DNA of 18,909 nucleotides from Clostridia bacterium (lineage in GTDB: Bacteria > Bacillota_E > RBS10-35 > JAJYVN01), in contig DAHWHT010000167.1 in assembly GCA_027335515.1 (NCBI GenBank), positions 1 through 18,909 of the forward strand. The letters are read 5' to 3'. Below the pieces are notes generated by a model, which ran no database searches, was not told where the DNA came from, and saw only the letters and a program-made list of their open reading frames with translations. How positions within the stretch are numbered: the stretch's first letter is position 1; every line of letters starts with the position of its first letter. The translations under genes were made by a program, and so were the position numbers. Shown piece by piece: positions 1-7,485 of the stretch.

Positions 1-186
1 CATAGCAGGGCACCAGGGTCCACCGGGACACCGCTGCAGGGACGGCCCCACCCCTGCCGGGACCCAGGGCGACCGCCGCCCCGACGGGATGACCGCGCCT
101 GCGGTCCGTACAAACCGCGGTGCGTCGCGCCCGATGCGTTCGGCCGTCGGCGGGAACCCTTCCCCGGCCCTGCGGCGCCGCCCGCC

Positions 187-1209
187 CTACCCCCCCGGTG
201 GCGCGGCCTCGCCCCCGGCGGCGGACCAGGCGCGGATGGCGTCGGCCTCCGCACGGTGGTCGTGGCCGCAGCCCCAGCGGATGAAATAGGGGGCCAAACG
301 GGTCGGCGCGTCTTCCAGCGGCAGTTCCCAGAGCCACGCCACCGTTCGCGCCAGGGCTTCTTTGGGTTGCACGGCATCCCGATACCCCAGCCGCGCGCGC
401 AGACGAAAGGTGTCCAAAAGCACCGGGGCCCGCGTCGCCCACGGGTTGTGCCCGTCAAACCGCGTCAGCGGCAGGGGGACGCCCTCCAGCGGCCGGCCCG
501 CCGCCTGCGCGGCCTGCTGACACAGTTCGGCCAGGGTCGGCACGTCGCCGTCGCCGACGTTGAAGCTGTGCCCGTCGGCCTCGCGCGGGTGGTCCAAGGC
601 GCAGACGATCGCGTGCACCGCGTTGTCCACGAACAACCGGTGCAGCAACTGCCCACCCCCGTCCGGCAGGGCGATGCGGGGTTGGCCGGCCCGCAGCCGC
701 GCCACGACGTGCCATTCCCGCGCCTGGGACACCCCCGGCCCATACAGCGGCGCCAGGCGCAGCACGGTCGCCGGGTAGCCGCCCGTGGCCCGGGCGCTCC
801 ACAAGCCGTCCTCCGACGCCAGCGCGGTGCCATCCCGCAGGGGCGCGTCCTCGGGACAGGGACGCGGCATCGCGCCCCCGGGTCCCTGCCCGCCCCGGCA
901 GTCCGGGGCGTCCGCCGCACCGGCGTAGACGCGCCAGGTCCCAATCTGCACCACCAGCCCCACGCGTCCCCGCAGCGCGTGGGCCACCAGCGCCGGCCCG
1001 TCAAAGCCGCGCGCGCCGAAGTCGACCACCGCGTCAAAGCGGCCCGCAAGTCCGCCCAGGGCCGCCGGGTCGTCGCGGGGACCGGGTACGAACTCCGGCG
1101 TTGGGGCGGGCCGCGAGCCAAAGCAGGTAATCCGGATGCCCAACCGGGCCAGCGCCTGGCACAGCGCGGCACCCACTGCCGCATCCCCATCGAGCACCGC
1201 GACCCGCAC
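187..1209 (-). CDS. NAD-dependent epimerase/dehydratase-like protein (extended SDR fold), degenerate active site
   Basis: About 340 residues, the usual length of an extended SDR/nucleotide-sugar epimerase. Family landmarks are YPATVLRLAPLYGPG (residues 145-159; families usually read LRxxxVYGPG), the FVDNAVHAI segment (193-201) and FNVGDG (216-221), followed by the typical C-terminal helices. The N-terminal Rossmann loop is degenerate: in MRVAVLDGDAAVGAAL only the last Gly of GxxGxxG is kept. The YxxxK catalytic pair is not found where it should precede the LRxxxLYGPG strand; that segment reads RDGTALASEDGL. The protein may bind a nucleotide without classical epimerase chemistry, or use an unusual active site. 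The GTG start at 1209 is chosen because AAGGGGGA lies just upstream and the first beta strand begins there; an ATG at 1257 is the alternative. It lies 95 bp after priA, where def/fmt often sit in Bacillota. Substrate unknown. Confidence 0.8.
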   Translation of the reverse strand: MRVAVLDGDAAVGAALCQALARLGIRITCFGSRPAPTPEFVPGPRDDPAALGGLAGRFDAVVDFGARGFDGPALVAHALRGRVGLVVQIGTWRVYAGAADAPDCRGGQGPGGAMPRPCPEDAPLRDGTALASEDGLWSARATGGYPATVLRLAPLYGPGVSQAREWHVVARLRAGQPRIALPDGGGQLLHRLFVDNAVHAIVCALDHPREADGHSFNVGDGDVPTLAELCQQAAQAAGRPLEGVPLPLTRFDGHNPWATRAPVLLDTFRLRARLGYRDAVQPKEALARTVAWLWELPLEDAPTRLAPYFIRWGCGHDHRAEADAIRAWSAAGGEAAPPGG

Positions 1210-1304
1210 CGGACGTTCCCCCTTCGGCGTCCAGCTTCGCCACGGCCGGGCCGCCATCCCTCCCTGCCGCCCTCTCCGCCTGGCGACGCGGTGGCGGCAC
1301 CGCC

Positions 1305-3539
1305 TCAAAGCATCGATTGGGGGTTCGGGTCCGCCGCCGCCCGGGCCCGGCCGAGCCGGCCCGCCACCTCGCGCAAGGCCGCCCGCGCGGCCCCGCGCAT
1401 CGCGGCCTCCGCAGCCGGTGATCCACGCAGGCACAGGTGCCAGCGGTGCTGTCCGCGCAACTGCGCCAGGGGCGCGACCGAAGGGCCCCAGAGGTCCACA
1501 CCGTCGGGGAGCCGTTCGGCCAGCGCGGCCGCCAGGCGCTGCGCGCCCGCGGCGGCGGCGGCGGCCTGCGGGGACCAGACCAGCAGCCGAATCAGCCGGC
1601 CATAGGGTGGGAAGCCGGCGGCCTGCCGCAGCGCCAGGGTCTGGTCGGCGAAGGCCGCGTAGTCGTGCCGCGCCGCCAGCGCCACCGCCGGATGGTCGGG
1701 GGTTCGGGTTTGCACGATGACCTCGCCGGGTTCGTCGCCGCGCCCGGCGCGACCCGCGACCTGGCAGAGCAGTTGGAAGGTGCGTTCCGGCGCGCGGTAG
1801 TCGGGGTGGTGCAGGGCCGTGTCGGCGTCCACCACCCCCACCAGGGTCACCCCGGCGACGTCCCAACCCTTGGCCACCATCTGCGTGCCGATCAGGATGT
1901 CGGCCGATCCCGAGCGGAAGCCTTCGTAAATGCGCTCGTGGGCGCCCTTGCTGCCGGTCGTATCCAGATCCATGCGCAACAACCGCGCCTGGGGGAAGCG
2001 GCGGGCCACCTCCTCGGCCACCCGCTCGGTGCCGCTGCCCCGCAGCTGCAGCCACGGCCCGCCGCAGCCGGGGCAGCGCGCCGGGACCGGGCGCGCCGCG
2101 GCACAGTAGTGGCAGTGCAGCTGGCGATCGGCGGCGTGGTACGAAAGCGAGACGCTGCACTGCTGGCAGCGGGCGAGGTAGCGGCAGTCGCGGCACAAGA
2201 GCACCGGCGCATACCCGCGCCGATTCAGAAACAAGAGCACCTGGCGCCGGCGGGCGAGGTGGTCGGCCATCGCCGCGACCAGCGCCTGGCCCAGGAGGGT
2301 GCCCGGGGCTTCGGTCGCCATGTCGACGAGCCGCACGCCGGGCAGGGGCCGGCCCAGGACCCGCTGGCGCAGGTCAAGGCGCGTGAGTTGCGCGGCGGCT
2401 GCGGCGGCATAGGTCTCCACATCCGGCGTGGCACTGCCAAGGAGCACCGGGATGCCCAGCCGCCGACCGCGCCACAGGGCCACCTCGCGCGCGTGGTAGC
2501 GGGGGGTCTCCTCCTGCTTGTACGACGGCTCGTGTTCTTCGTCGACGACAATCAGTCCGAGCCGCTCGAACGGCGCGAACACCGCCGAGCGGGCCCCAAC
2601 GGCCACCGCCACCTGGCCCCGCCGAATGCGCCACCATTCGTCGTGGCGTTCGCCGGCCCCGAGCCCGCTGTGCAGCACGGCCACGGCCCCGCCAAAGCGC
2701 GCCCGAAAGAGGGACACGGTCTGCGGAGTCAACGCGATCTCCGGCACCAGCACCAGCGCCTGCCGTCCGGCGGCCAGAACCTGGGCGATGGCCCGCAGGT
2801 AGATCTCGGTCTTGCCGCTGCCGGTCACGCCCCAAAGGAGGAAGGCGCCGTGGCGCGGCTGCCGCAGGAACGGCGCCATGGTCTCCAGTGCCTGTGTCTG
2901 CTCGGGGGTGGGTTCCGCAGGTGGGGCGACGGGCGGCGAGGCCGTGGCAAAGGGGTCGCGGCGGCGGGGCGCCGCTCCGACCTCCAGCCAGCCGCGCGCC
3001 ACAAGCGACGCGATCGCTCCGGGTCGCACACCGCGCGCCAGATAGGCCGCACGGGTCAGTCCCGGTTCGGCGCGGATCCTTTCCCAGGCGGCCCGTTGCG
3101 CCGGTGCGCGCGCAAGCTTCGCATCGTCGGGCGGCGCCCCCGCGGCCGGAGCGTAGACGGGTTCGGGGCGCAGGGCCTCGCCCGGAGGCGGCAGCAGCGG
3201 CCGCACCGCCGAGCCGGGCGGACAGATGGCCACGTCGGCCAGCCACCGCGCCAGTTCCAGTTCGACCGGACCCAGAAGGGGGTCGGGGTCCAGCACCTGC
3301 GTGATGCGGCGCAGGCGCCGACCCGGAGGCGGCGCGTCGCGCAAGGCGAAGACCACCCCGGTCAGAGTCCCGCGGGCGCCGAAGGGAACGAGGACCCGCT
3401 GCCCCGGCCGCACGCCCTCCCCGACGGGAAGGGAATAGGTGAACAACCGGTCCGGTGCCCCCGGGCCGGCATCCACCGCGACATCGGCGCAACGGGCCTC
3501 CGGCGGCAGCGGCGCCGCCAGAAACAGTGAACGCGCCAT
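1305..3539 (-). CDS. priA: Primosomal protein N' (replication restart helicase PriA)
   Basis: 744 residues, normal for PriA, the SF2 3'-5' DNA helicase that binds stalled forks and reloads the replisome. Residues about 1-115 correspond to the 3'-end-binding domain. The helicase core has Walker A GVTGSGKT (237-244), Walker B DEEH (333-336), GSATP (368-372) and the late motifs around GTQMVAKG (551-558) and QVAGRAGR (593-600). The zinc-binding insertion is intact, with four CxxC pairs at Cys 449/452, 458/461, 476/479 and 489/492. The ATG at 3539 is chosen because the family N-terminus (MARSLFLAAPLPPEARCADV) starts there; the frame stays open about 100 codons further upstream but encodes arginine/proline-rich shadow sequence overlapping coaBC. 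It follows coaBC after 31 bp, as in many Bacillota. Confidence 0.97.
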   Translation of the reverse strand: MARSLFLAAPLPPEARCADVAVDAGPGAPDRLFTYSLPVGEGVRPGQRVLVPFGARGTLTGVVFALRDAPPPGRRLRRITQVLDPDPLLGPVELELARWLADVAICPPGSAVRPLLPPPGEALRPEPVYAPAAGAPPDDAKLARAPAQRAAWERIRAEPGLTRAAYLARGVRPGAIASLVARGWLEVGAAPRRRDPFATASPPVAPPAEPTPEQTQALETMAPFLRQPRHGAFLLWGVTGSGKTEIYLRAIAQVLAAGRQALVLVPEIALTPQTVSLFRARFGGAVAVLHSGLGAGERHDEWWRIRRGQVAVAVGARSAVFAPFERLGLIVVDEEHEPSYKQEETPRYHAREVALWRGRRLGIPVLLGSATPDVETYAAAAAAQLTRLDLRQRVLGRPLPGVRLVDMATEAPGTLLGQALVAAMADHLARRRQVLLFLNRRGYAPVLLCRDCRYLARCQQCSVSLSYHAADRQLHCHYCAAARPVPARCPGCGGPWLQLRGSGTERVAEEVARRFPQARLLRMDLDTTGSKGAHERIYEGFRSGSADILIGTQMVAKGWDVAGVTLVGVVDADTALHHPDYRAPERTFQLLCQVAGRAGRGDEPGEVIVQTRTPDHPAVALAARHDYAAFADQTLALRQAAGFPPYGRLIRLLVWSPQAAAAAAGAQRLAAALAERLPDGVDLWGPSVAPLAQLRGQHRWHLCLRGSPAAEAAMRGAARAALREVAGRLGRARAAADPNPQSML

Positions 3540-3570
3540 CGGTTCAGGCCTCAACGACAGCGGCTCCCCC

Positions 3571-4773
3571 TCACGCGGGCAGCCAGCGCTCGGCGGCGTC
3601 GACGACGGCCTCGGCGACGGCGCGCTTGGGCAGCGGTCCGACCTCCGCCACCTCCCCATCGCGATGCAGGATGGTGACCCGGTTGGTCTCCACCTCAAAG
3701 CCGGCGTCCGGCTGGCGCACGTCGTTATACACGATAACGTCCAATCCCTTGGCCTGCAGCTTGCGCCGCGCCTCCTGCAGGTCCGCGCCGGCCTCGGCGG
3801 CGAATCCGACCAGCACCCGCCCCTGGGGGTCCTGCCCAAGCTCCGCGAGGATATCCGGGTTGGCCACCAGTTCCACGGTCAGGGTCGCCGCACCGCCACG
3901 CTTCCACTTGACGGAATCGACCGCACGGGCCCGCCAGTCCGAAACGGCGGCCGCGGCAAAGACCGCCGCCGCACCCGCCGCTTCGACCCGCACCGCCGCC
4001 TGCATCTCCAGCGCCGTACCCACCGCCACCACGCGGACGCCGGCCGGATCCGCCAACCCCACGGGACCGCGGACGACGGTCACCTGGGCCCCGCGGTCGC
4101 GGGCGGCCTCGGCCAGGGCCAACCCCATGCGGCCGCTGGAGCGGTTGGACAGGAAGCGCACCGGGTCCAGGGGCTCGCGCGTGGGGCCGGCGGTCACCAC
4201 GACGCGTTTGCCCGCCAGGCGGGAACCTCGGCGGGGGGCGAGCAAGGCCCAAAGCGCCGCCACGATCGCCTCGGGCTCCGCCAGCCGCCCCTGCCCCTCG
4301 CCCTCTCCGGGCGCACCCAGGGGTCCGTAGGTCGGTCCGACCAGGCGGCGTCCGTCCTGCTCCAGCGTGGCCACGGCCCGGCGGATGGCGGGCTGGGCCC
4401 ACATGCGGTGGTTCATCGCCGGGGCAAACAGCAGCGGACCATCGAAGGCCAGCAGCCAAGTCGTGAGATAGTCGTCGCCCAAACCGGCGGCCGCCCGGGC
4501 CAGCAGGTCCGCCGTCGCAGGGGCCACCACCCCCGCCTCGGCCCACTGAGCCAAGGCGATGTGGTCCATCGCGCCCGCCTCGAACAGGTCGGTGGCCACC
4601 GGCTGCCCGGTCAGACCGGCAAAGAGCGCCGGCCCGACAAAGCGCGTCGCCGCCTGGGTGAGGACCACGCGCACCTGGACTCCGGCGGCCAGCAGGAGGC
4701 GCACGATCACCGCAGCCTTGTACGCGGCGATGCTGCCGCCCACACCAAGGACGACGCGCCGTCCCGCCGGCAC
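3571..4773 (-). CDS. coaBC: Bifunctional phosphopantothenoylcysteine decarboxylase / phosphopantothenate-cysteine ligase (CoaBC/Dfp)
   Basis: 400 residues, full length for the bifunctional enzyme that joins cysteine to 4'-phosphopantothenate and decarboxylates the product to 4'-phosphopantetheine in CoA synthesis. The N-terminal flavoprotein CoaC half has GVGGSIAAYKA (10-20), the catalytic His in MDHIALAQWAEAG (His71) and PAMNHRMW (118-125). The CoaB half has AGPTREPLDPVRFLSN (195-210), SSGRMG (212-217), AAVSDWR (275-281), the Lys pair at 289/291 and VYND (348-351). The substrate-clamp segment reads PLGAPGEGEGQGRLAEP; the Cys of the E. coli-type ACGD motif is replaced by Gly, and the whole protein has no cysteine. 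It starts with GTG at 4773, one base beyond the rpoZ stop (4775-4777), so the two genes are likely translationally coupled. Confidence 0.96.
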   Translation of the reverse strand: MPAGRRVVLGVGGSIAAYKAAVIVRLLLAAGVQVRVVLTQAATRFVGPALFAGLTGQPVATDLFEAGAMDHIALAQWAEAGVVAPATADLLARAAAGLGDDYLTTWLLAFDGPLLFAPAMNHRMWAQPAIRRAVATLEQDGRRLVGPTYGPLGAPGEGEGQGRLAEPEAIVAALWALLAPRRGSRLAGKRVVVTAGPTREPLDPVRFLSNRSSGRMGLALAEAARDRGAQVTVVRGPVGLADPAGVRVVAVGTALEMQAAVRVEAAGAAAVFAAAAVSDWRARAVDSVKWKRGGAATLTVELVANPDILAELGQDPQGRVLVGFAAEAGADLQEARRKLQAKGLDVIVYNDVRQPDAGFEVETNRVTILHRDGEVAEVGPLPKRAVAEAVVDAAERWLPA

Positions 4774-4774
4774 C

Positions 4775-5107
4775 CTATCGGCCCCGCTCGCCGATGCGTT
4801 CGAAATACAGCTTGCCCGCAGAGAGTTCTTCCAGGGCGACGGTCACCGGCTTTTCGGACAGCGACTCAACCCTTCTCTGGCTGCCGGCGAGGATTTGGCG
4901 GGCGCGCTTGGCCGCCACGCTGACGAGCGTATACTTGCTCTGCAGGTAGGCGGCATCCACGCCCTCCTCCCACTCGGACTCGTCAAATCCCTCGGGGAAG
5001 GCGGACTCCGCTTCGTCCGCCGCGTCCCCCGCCGCCGGTGCGGCCGCCGGGTCCGCGGTGGGCACGGCATCCTGTGCGTCCGACGTGCGTTCGCCGTCGG
5101 TTCCCAT
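4775..5107 (-). CDS. rpoZ: DNA-directed RNA polymerase omega subunit with acidic N-terminal extension
   Basis: 110 residues. The C-terminal half carries the omega core: SKYTLVSVAAKRARQI (57-72) and KPVTVALEELSAGKL (86-100). Omega supports folding and assembly of the beta' subunit. Bacillota omega proteins are usually about 65-75 residues and begin close to the SKYTLV segment; here about 50 Ala/Asp/Glu-rich residues precede it. The frame continues upstream to 5227, but the ATG at 5107 is supported by a near-perfect Shine-Dalgarno (GGAGGT, 5115-5120) at 7-nt spacing, so the acidic extension is inside the preferred gene model. It sits between remA and coaBC. Confidence 0.95.
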   Translation of the reverse strand: MGTDGERTSDAQDAVPTADPAAAPAAGDAADEAESAFPEGFDESEWEEGVDAAYLQSKYTLVSVAAKRARQILAGSQRRVESLSEKPVTVALEELSAGKLYFERIGERGR

Positions 5108-5114
5108 TTTAACT

Positions 5115-5120
5115 ACCTCC
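5115..5120 (-). promoter_or_regulatory. Shine-Dalgarno of rpoZ
   Basis: Reads GGAGGT on the minus strand, 7 nt before the ATG at 5107. It decides the rpoZ start: upstream in-frame codons back to 5227 would overlap remA and have no comparable site. It also places the acidic extension inside the translated protein. Confidence 0.85.
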
Positions 5121-5138
5121 CAACGCGGCGGCCGACCC

Positions 5139-5459
5139 TTAGGACGAACCGTCCGCGGATGCATCGTCGTCTGCGGGCGCGTCGGGCGGCCCGTCGTGAC
5201 CGGGTTCATGCAGAACTTCGCGGCCACCCAGGCGGTGCGCGACCGTTTCGGGCTGGACGGCCGACAGGATGACGTGCTCAGAGTCCGTGAAAATCACGGC
5301 GCGCGTCCGCCGTCCATAGGTCGCGTCGATCAGGACACCCTGATCGCGGGCTTCGCCGATCATGCGTTTGATCGGCGCGGAGTCGGGGCTGACGATGGCG
5401 ACGATGCGCTGGGCAGAGACGATGTTGCCGAAACCGATGTTGATCAGCCGAATGTCCAC
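5139..5459 (-). CDS. remA: RemA-family DNA-binding regulator (DUF370) with acidic C-terminal tail
   Basis: 106 residues. Residues 1-76 match the RemA/DUF370 family almost throughout: [20 protein letters not shown] (6-25), SAPIKRMI (27-34), [17 protein letters not shown] (44-60) and [14 protein letters not shown] (64-77). In Bacillus, RemA is an oligomeric DNA-binding activator of matrix genes; its target here is unknown. Most RemA proteins stop near residue 80-90, whereas this one has a further Asp/Pro/Ala-rich tail. It starts with GTG at 5459, preceded by GGAGGGGGG. It lies 44 bp after yicC and only 31 bp before the rpoZ start, so gmk, which normally lies between remA and rpoZ, is absent. 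Confidence 0.95.
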   Translation of the reverse strand: MDIRLINIGFGNIVSAQRIVAIVSPDSAPIKRMIGEARDQGVLIDATYGRRTRAVIFTDSEHVILSAVQPETVAHRLGGREVLHEPGHDGPPDAPADDDASADGSS

Positions 5460-5503
5460 GCCAGACCCCCCTCCGGCCCGCCCAGCGGCGTGCCCCTGCC
5501 GCC

Positions 5504-6358
5504 CTACTCGACGTTCTGCGCCTGTTCACGCAGGCGCTCCACGGCCAAGCGCGCCTCGAGCGCCTGCACCCCCATCGCGGGGACCGAGGCCTTGGCCGCG
5601 ACCGTCGTCCATTCGCGGGCGCACTCCTGCGCCAGGAAGTCCAACCGGCGTCCGACCGGGCCCGGCGCGCTCAGGGTGGCCCGCAACTGAGCGAGGTGGC
5701 TCTCCAGCCGCACGAGTTCTTCGCGCACGTCGGTGCGGTCCGCCTCGCGCAGGGCCTCGACCGCGGCCGTCGGTGGTCCGCCGCTCAACTCGGTAAAGCG
5801 GGCCTGGAAGCGGCTCCGCTGCGCGGCCAGTGCCTCGGGAAGCACCCTGCGCACCTCGTCCAGGGCAGCGGCCTGACGGTCGATCTCCCCGGCCAACGCC
5901 GTCGCCAGGGCGCCGCCTTCCTGCTCGCGCATCGAACAGACGGCGGCCAGCGCCCGCGCCGCGACCCCTTCGAGCGCGGGCCAGCGATCGGCGGCCGACG
6001 CCGGGGCGACCAACTGAGACACCCCCGGCAGGCGCATGAGGAACGCCGCGTCGCCGCCCGGCGGCACGGCACACGCCCGCGCCAGTTCAAGCAGCTTTTC
6101 ATGGTATTGCCGGGCGAGGTCGATGTCAACGAATGCCGTGCCGGAAACCGGCTGGGCCTGGGCGGCCACGGTGCAGTCCACCCGCCCGCGCCGCACGTGC
6201 GCGGCAATCAGTGCCCGCAGGGGCGGCTCGCAGGACGACCACCCTTCGGGCAGTCGCAGGGATACGTCCAGATAGCGGTGGTTCACCGCCCGCATTTCGA
6301 CGCGCACCCCGCCGCCTTCGCTGTGACCGTAGCCGGTCATGCTGCGAACGCGCCCCAC
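5504..6358 (-). CDS. yicC: YicC/YloC-family endoribonuclease
   Basis: About 284 residues, normal for the family. Motifs in order: SMTGYG (6-11), [10 protein letters not shown] (22-31), REQEGGAL (144-151), [13 protein letters not shown] (210-222), [10 protein letters not shown] (236-245) with the following [10 protein letters not shown] (248-257; the family usually has REINTIGSKA), and the C-terminal REQAQNVE (277-284). E. coli YicC and B. subtilis YloC are RNases acting on selected RNAs. The GTG at 6358 is chosen because the family begins a few residues before SMTGYG. GGGAAGGG abuts this codon, so the GTG at 6367 or the ATG at 6340 remain possible. It opens the conserved yicC-remA-rpoZ-coaBC-priA run. 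Confidence 0.94.
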   Translation of the reverse strand: MGRVRSMTGYGHSEGGGVRVEMRAVNHRYLDVSLRLPEGWSSCEPPLRALIAAHVRRGRVDCTVAAQAQPVSGTAFVDIDLARQYHEKLLELARACAVPPGGDAAFLMRLPGVSQLVAPASAADRWPALEGVAARALAAVCSMREQEGGALATALAGEIDRQAAALDEVRRVLPEALAAQRSRFQARFTELSGGPPTAAVEALREADRTDVREELVRLESHLAQLRATLSAPGPVGRRLDFLAQECAREWTTVAAKASVPAMGVQALEARLAVERLREQAQNVE

Positions 6359-6440
6359 CCCTTCCCACACCCACGGGAGCCGCGTTCCGCGTTGCGCCGA
6401 CCAAATCCTTCCCCGGGCCGCGCGCCAAGGGCGCAGGGGG

Positions 6441-6731
6441 TCACCCGCTGGCGCTGGTGCCGCCGGTGCCGCCCTCGCGCCCCGCGGGTGACCCGCGGCG
6501 CAGGCGCTGCATGCGGGTGACGTACCCACCGACCCGGCCACTGTCGGCCGCGCTGAGGGCCCCCCAGCCCTCCTCCTGGACCTTGGCCCACAGCCCCAGC
6601 GCCTTGGCCCCCTCGATCTTCAGCGCATACAACGGCGATTGCTCGGTCTGGGCGCGGCGCTGGCGCCGTTGGCGCGCACGCCCGCTCTCGCGGCGGGGCC
6701 GCGCCGGTTCGCCCACCTCACCCGTGCCCAT
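6441..6731 (-). CDS. SspF-like alpha/beta-type small acid-soluble spore protein
   Basis: 96 residues. The centre, YALKIEGAKALGLWAKVQ (35-52) then EEGWGALSAADSGRVGGYVTR (53-73), matches the pattern of SspF-type SASPs: a Lys/Glu helix with LG, then D/K-V-x3-GWG, then a Ser/Thr-x2-(D/A)-x-G-x-(V/I)GG-x-(V/M)-x-R segment. Such proteins coat and protect DNA in endospores. The N-terminus is Arg-rich (10-25), fitting DNA binding; the C-terminus is Gly/Ser-rich. The ATG at 6731 overlaps the end of the DNA glycosylase gene by 14 bp, suggesting coupled expression. The match is by pattern recognition only; the germination-protease site (Glu-(Ile/Phe)-Ala in classical SASPs) appears as Glu40-Gly-Ala. If correct, the host makes or once made spores. 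Confidence 0.7.
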   Translation of the reverse strand: MGTGEVGEPARPRRESGRARQRRQRRAQTEQSPLYALKIEGAKALGLWAKVQEEGWGALSAADSGRVGGYVTRMQRLRRGSPAGREGGTGGTSASG

Positions 6732-7485
6732 CGGAAGCCGTCCTGGGTCGCTCGCCTGATCCACCGCCGCCACTCCCTTTTGGCGGTAGGCTGCCCAAGA
6801 CCAACGCTGGTCCATGCGCCCATGCGTGGCGGCATTGCGCGGCCGCAGGACAGCGCAAGCAGTCCGGACGCCGCGGCCGACACCAGTGTTTGCCGACGGC
6901 AACCAACAGCGCGTGCCACTCCCCGAGCCAGGCGGCATCCGCCCCAGGCGGCAGACACGGAGTCAGCGCGACCTGGGCCGCCGCGTAGCGGTCGGGGACG
7001 TCCGGCGCCAGCAGACCGACGCGCCCAAGCACGCGACGGCTGTATGCGTCGGCCACCATCGCCGGGTGCCCCAGGGCGTAACACAGGATGGCGTCGGCCG
7101 TCTCCGGGCCCACCCCATGCACCGCCAGCAACGCGGCGCGCACCGCCTCCGTCGGCTGCGCCGCCAGGGCCGCGAGCCCCCCGGCCTCCACCACGAACCG
7201 CGCCAGGGCCTGCAGCTTGCGCGCCTTGGCCCGGAAATAGCCGGCGGGTCGGCAGCAGGCCTCCACCCGCTGCGGATCGGCCCGCGCCAAGTCCCCCGGC
7301 TCGATCAGGTCCGCGGTCCGCAGCGCCACCACGGCCCGATGCGCGTTGGTCCACGCGACCGCCTGGGTCAGGATCGCACCCACGCAGACCTCTTCGGGGC
7401 TGTCCGCCGGCCACCAGCCCTGCGGCCCCAGGCGCTCCAACAGCGTGCCATACAGCGCCTGGGTGCGCCGCTGCGCCTCGGTCAC
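6718..7485 (-). CDS. HhH-GPD DNA glycosylase of the endonuclease III / MagIII type with 4Fe-4S cluster
   Basis: 255 residues. It has ILTQAVAWTNAHRAV (38-52), a helix-hairpin-helix VHGVGPETADAIL (122-134), the catalytic Asp in VADAYSRRVLGR (Asp146) and a C-terminal cluster loop Cys202-x6-Cys209-x2-Cys212-x5-Cys218, the endonuclease III spacing. Where E. coli Nth has its catalytic Lys (GVGRKTA) this protein has Glu (GVGPETA, Glu128). That predicts a monofunctional glycosylase without AP-lyase activity, as in the H. pylori MagIII 3-methyladenine glycosylase type (GKESADAILCY). It would remove damaged bases in base-excision repair. The GTG start at 7485 overlaps the aminotransferase stop by 4 bp. 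The last ~25 residues are a Gly/Ser-rich tail. Confidence 0.9.
   Translation of the reverse strand: MTEAQRRTQALYGTLLERLGPQGWWPADSPEEVCVGAILTQAVAWTNAHRAVVALRTADLIEPGDLARADPQRVEACCRPAGYFRAKARKLQALARFVVEAGGLAALAAQPTEAVRAALLAVHGVGPETADAILCYALGHPAMVADAYSRRVLGRVGLLAPDVPDRYAAAQVALTPCLPPGADAAWLGEWHALLVAVGKHWCRPRRPDCLRCPAAAQCRHAWAHGPALVLGSLPPKGSGGGGSGERPRTASDGHG

Noticed and set aside
1..186. Start of a further minus-strand gene (ATG at positions 3-1) and a GGGAA-CCC-TTCCC hairpin (152-164)
   Set aside because: The ATG at the window edge has no convincing ribosome site and no visible coding sequence; the hairpin has only a 5-bp stem and no T-tract, so a terminator call is not supported.
256..1605. 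Long plus-strand open frame opposite the epimerase and the priA 3' end
   Set aside because: Arg/Pro/Gly-rich translation with no family motifs, lying opposite a gene with clear motifs; an artefact of high GC. The same applies to plus-strand frames at 1437-3530, 3439-4923 and 6639-9296.
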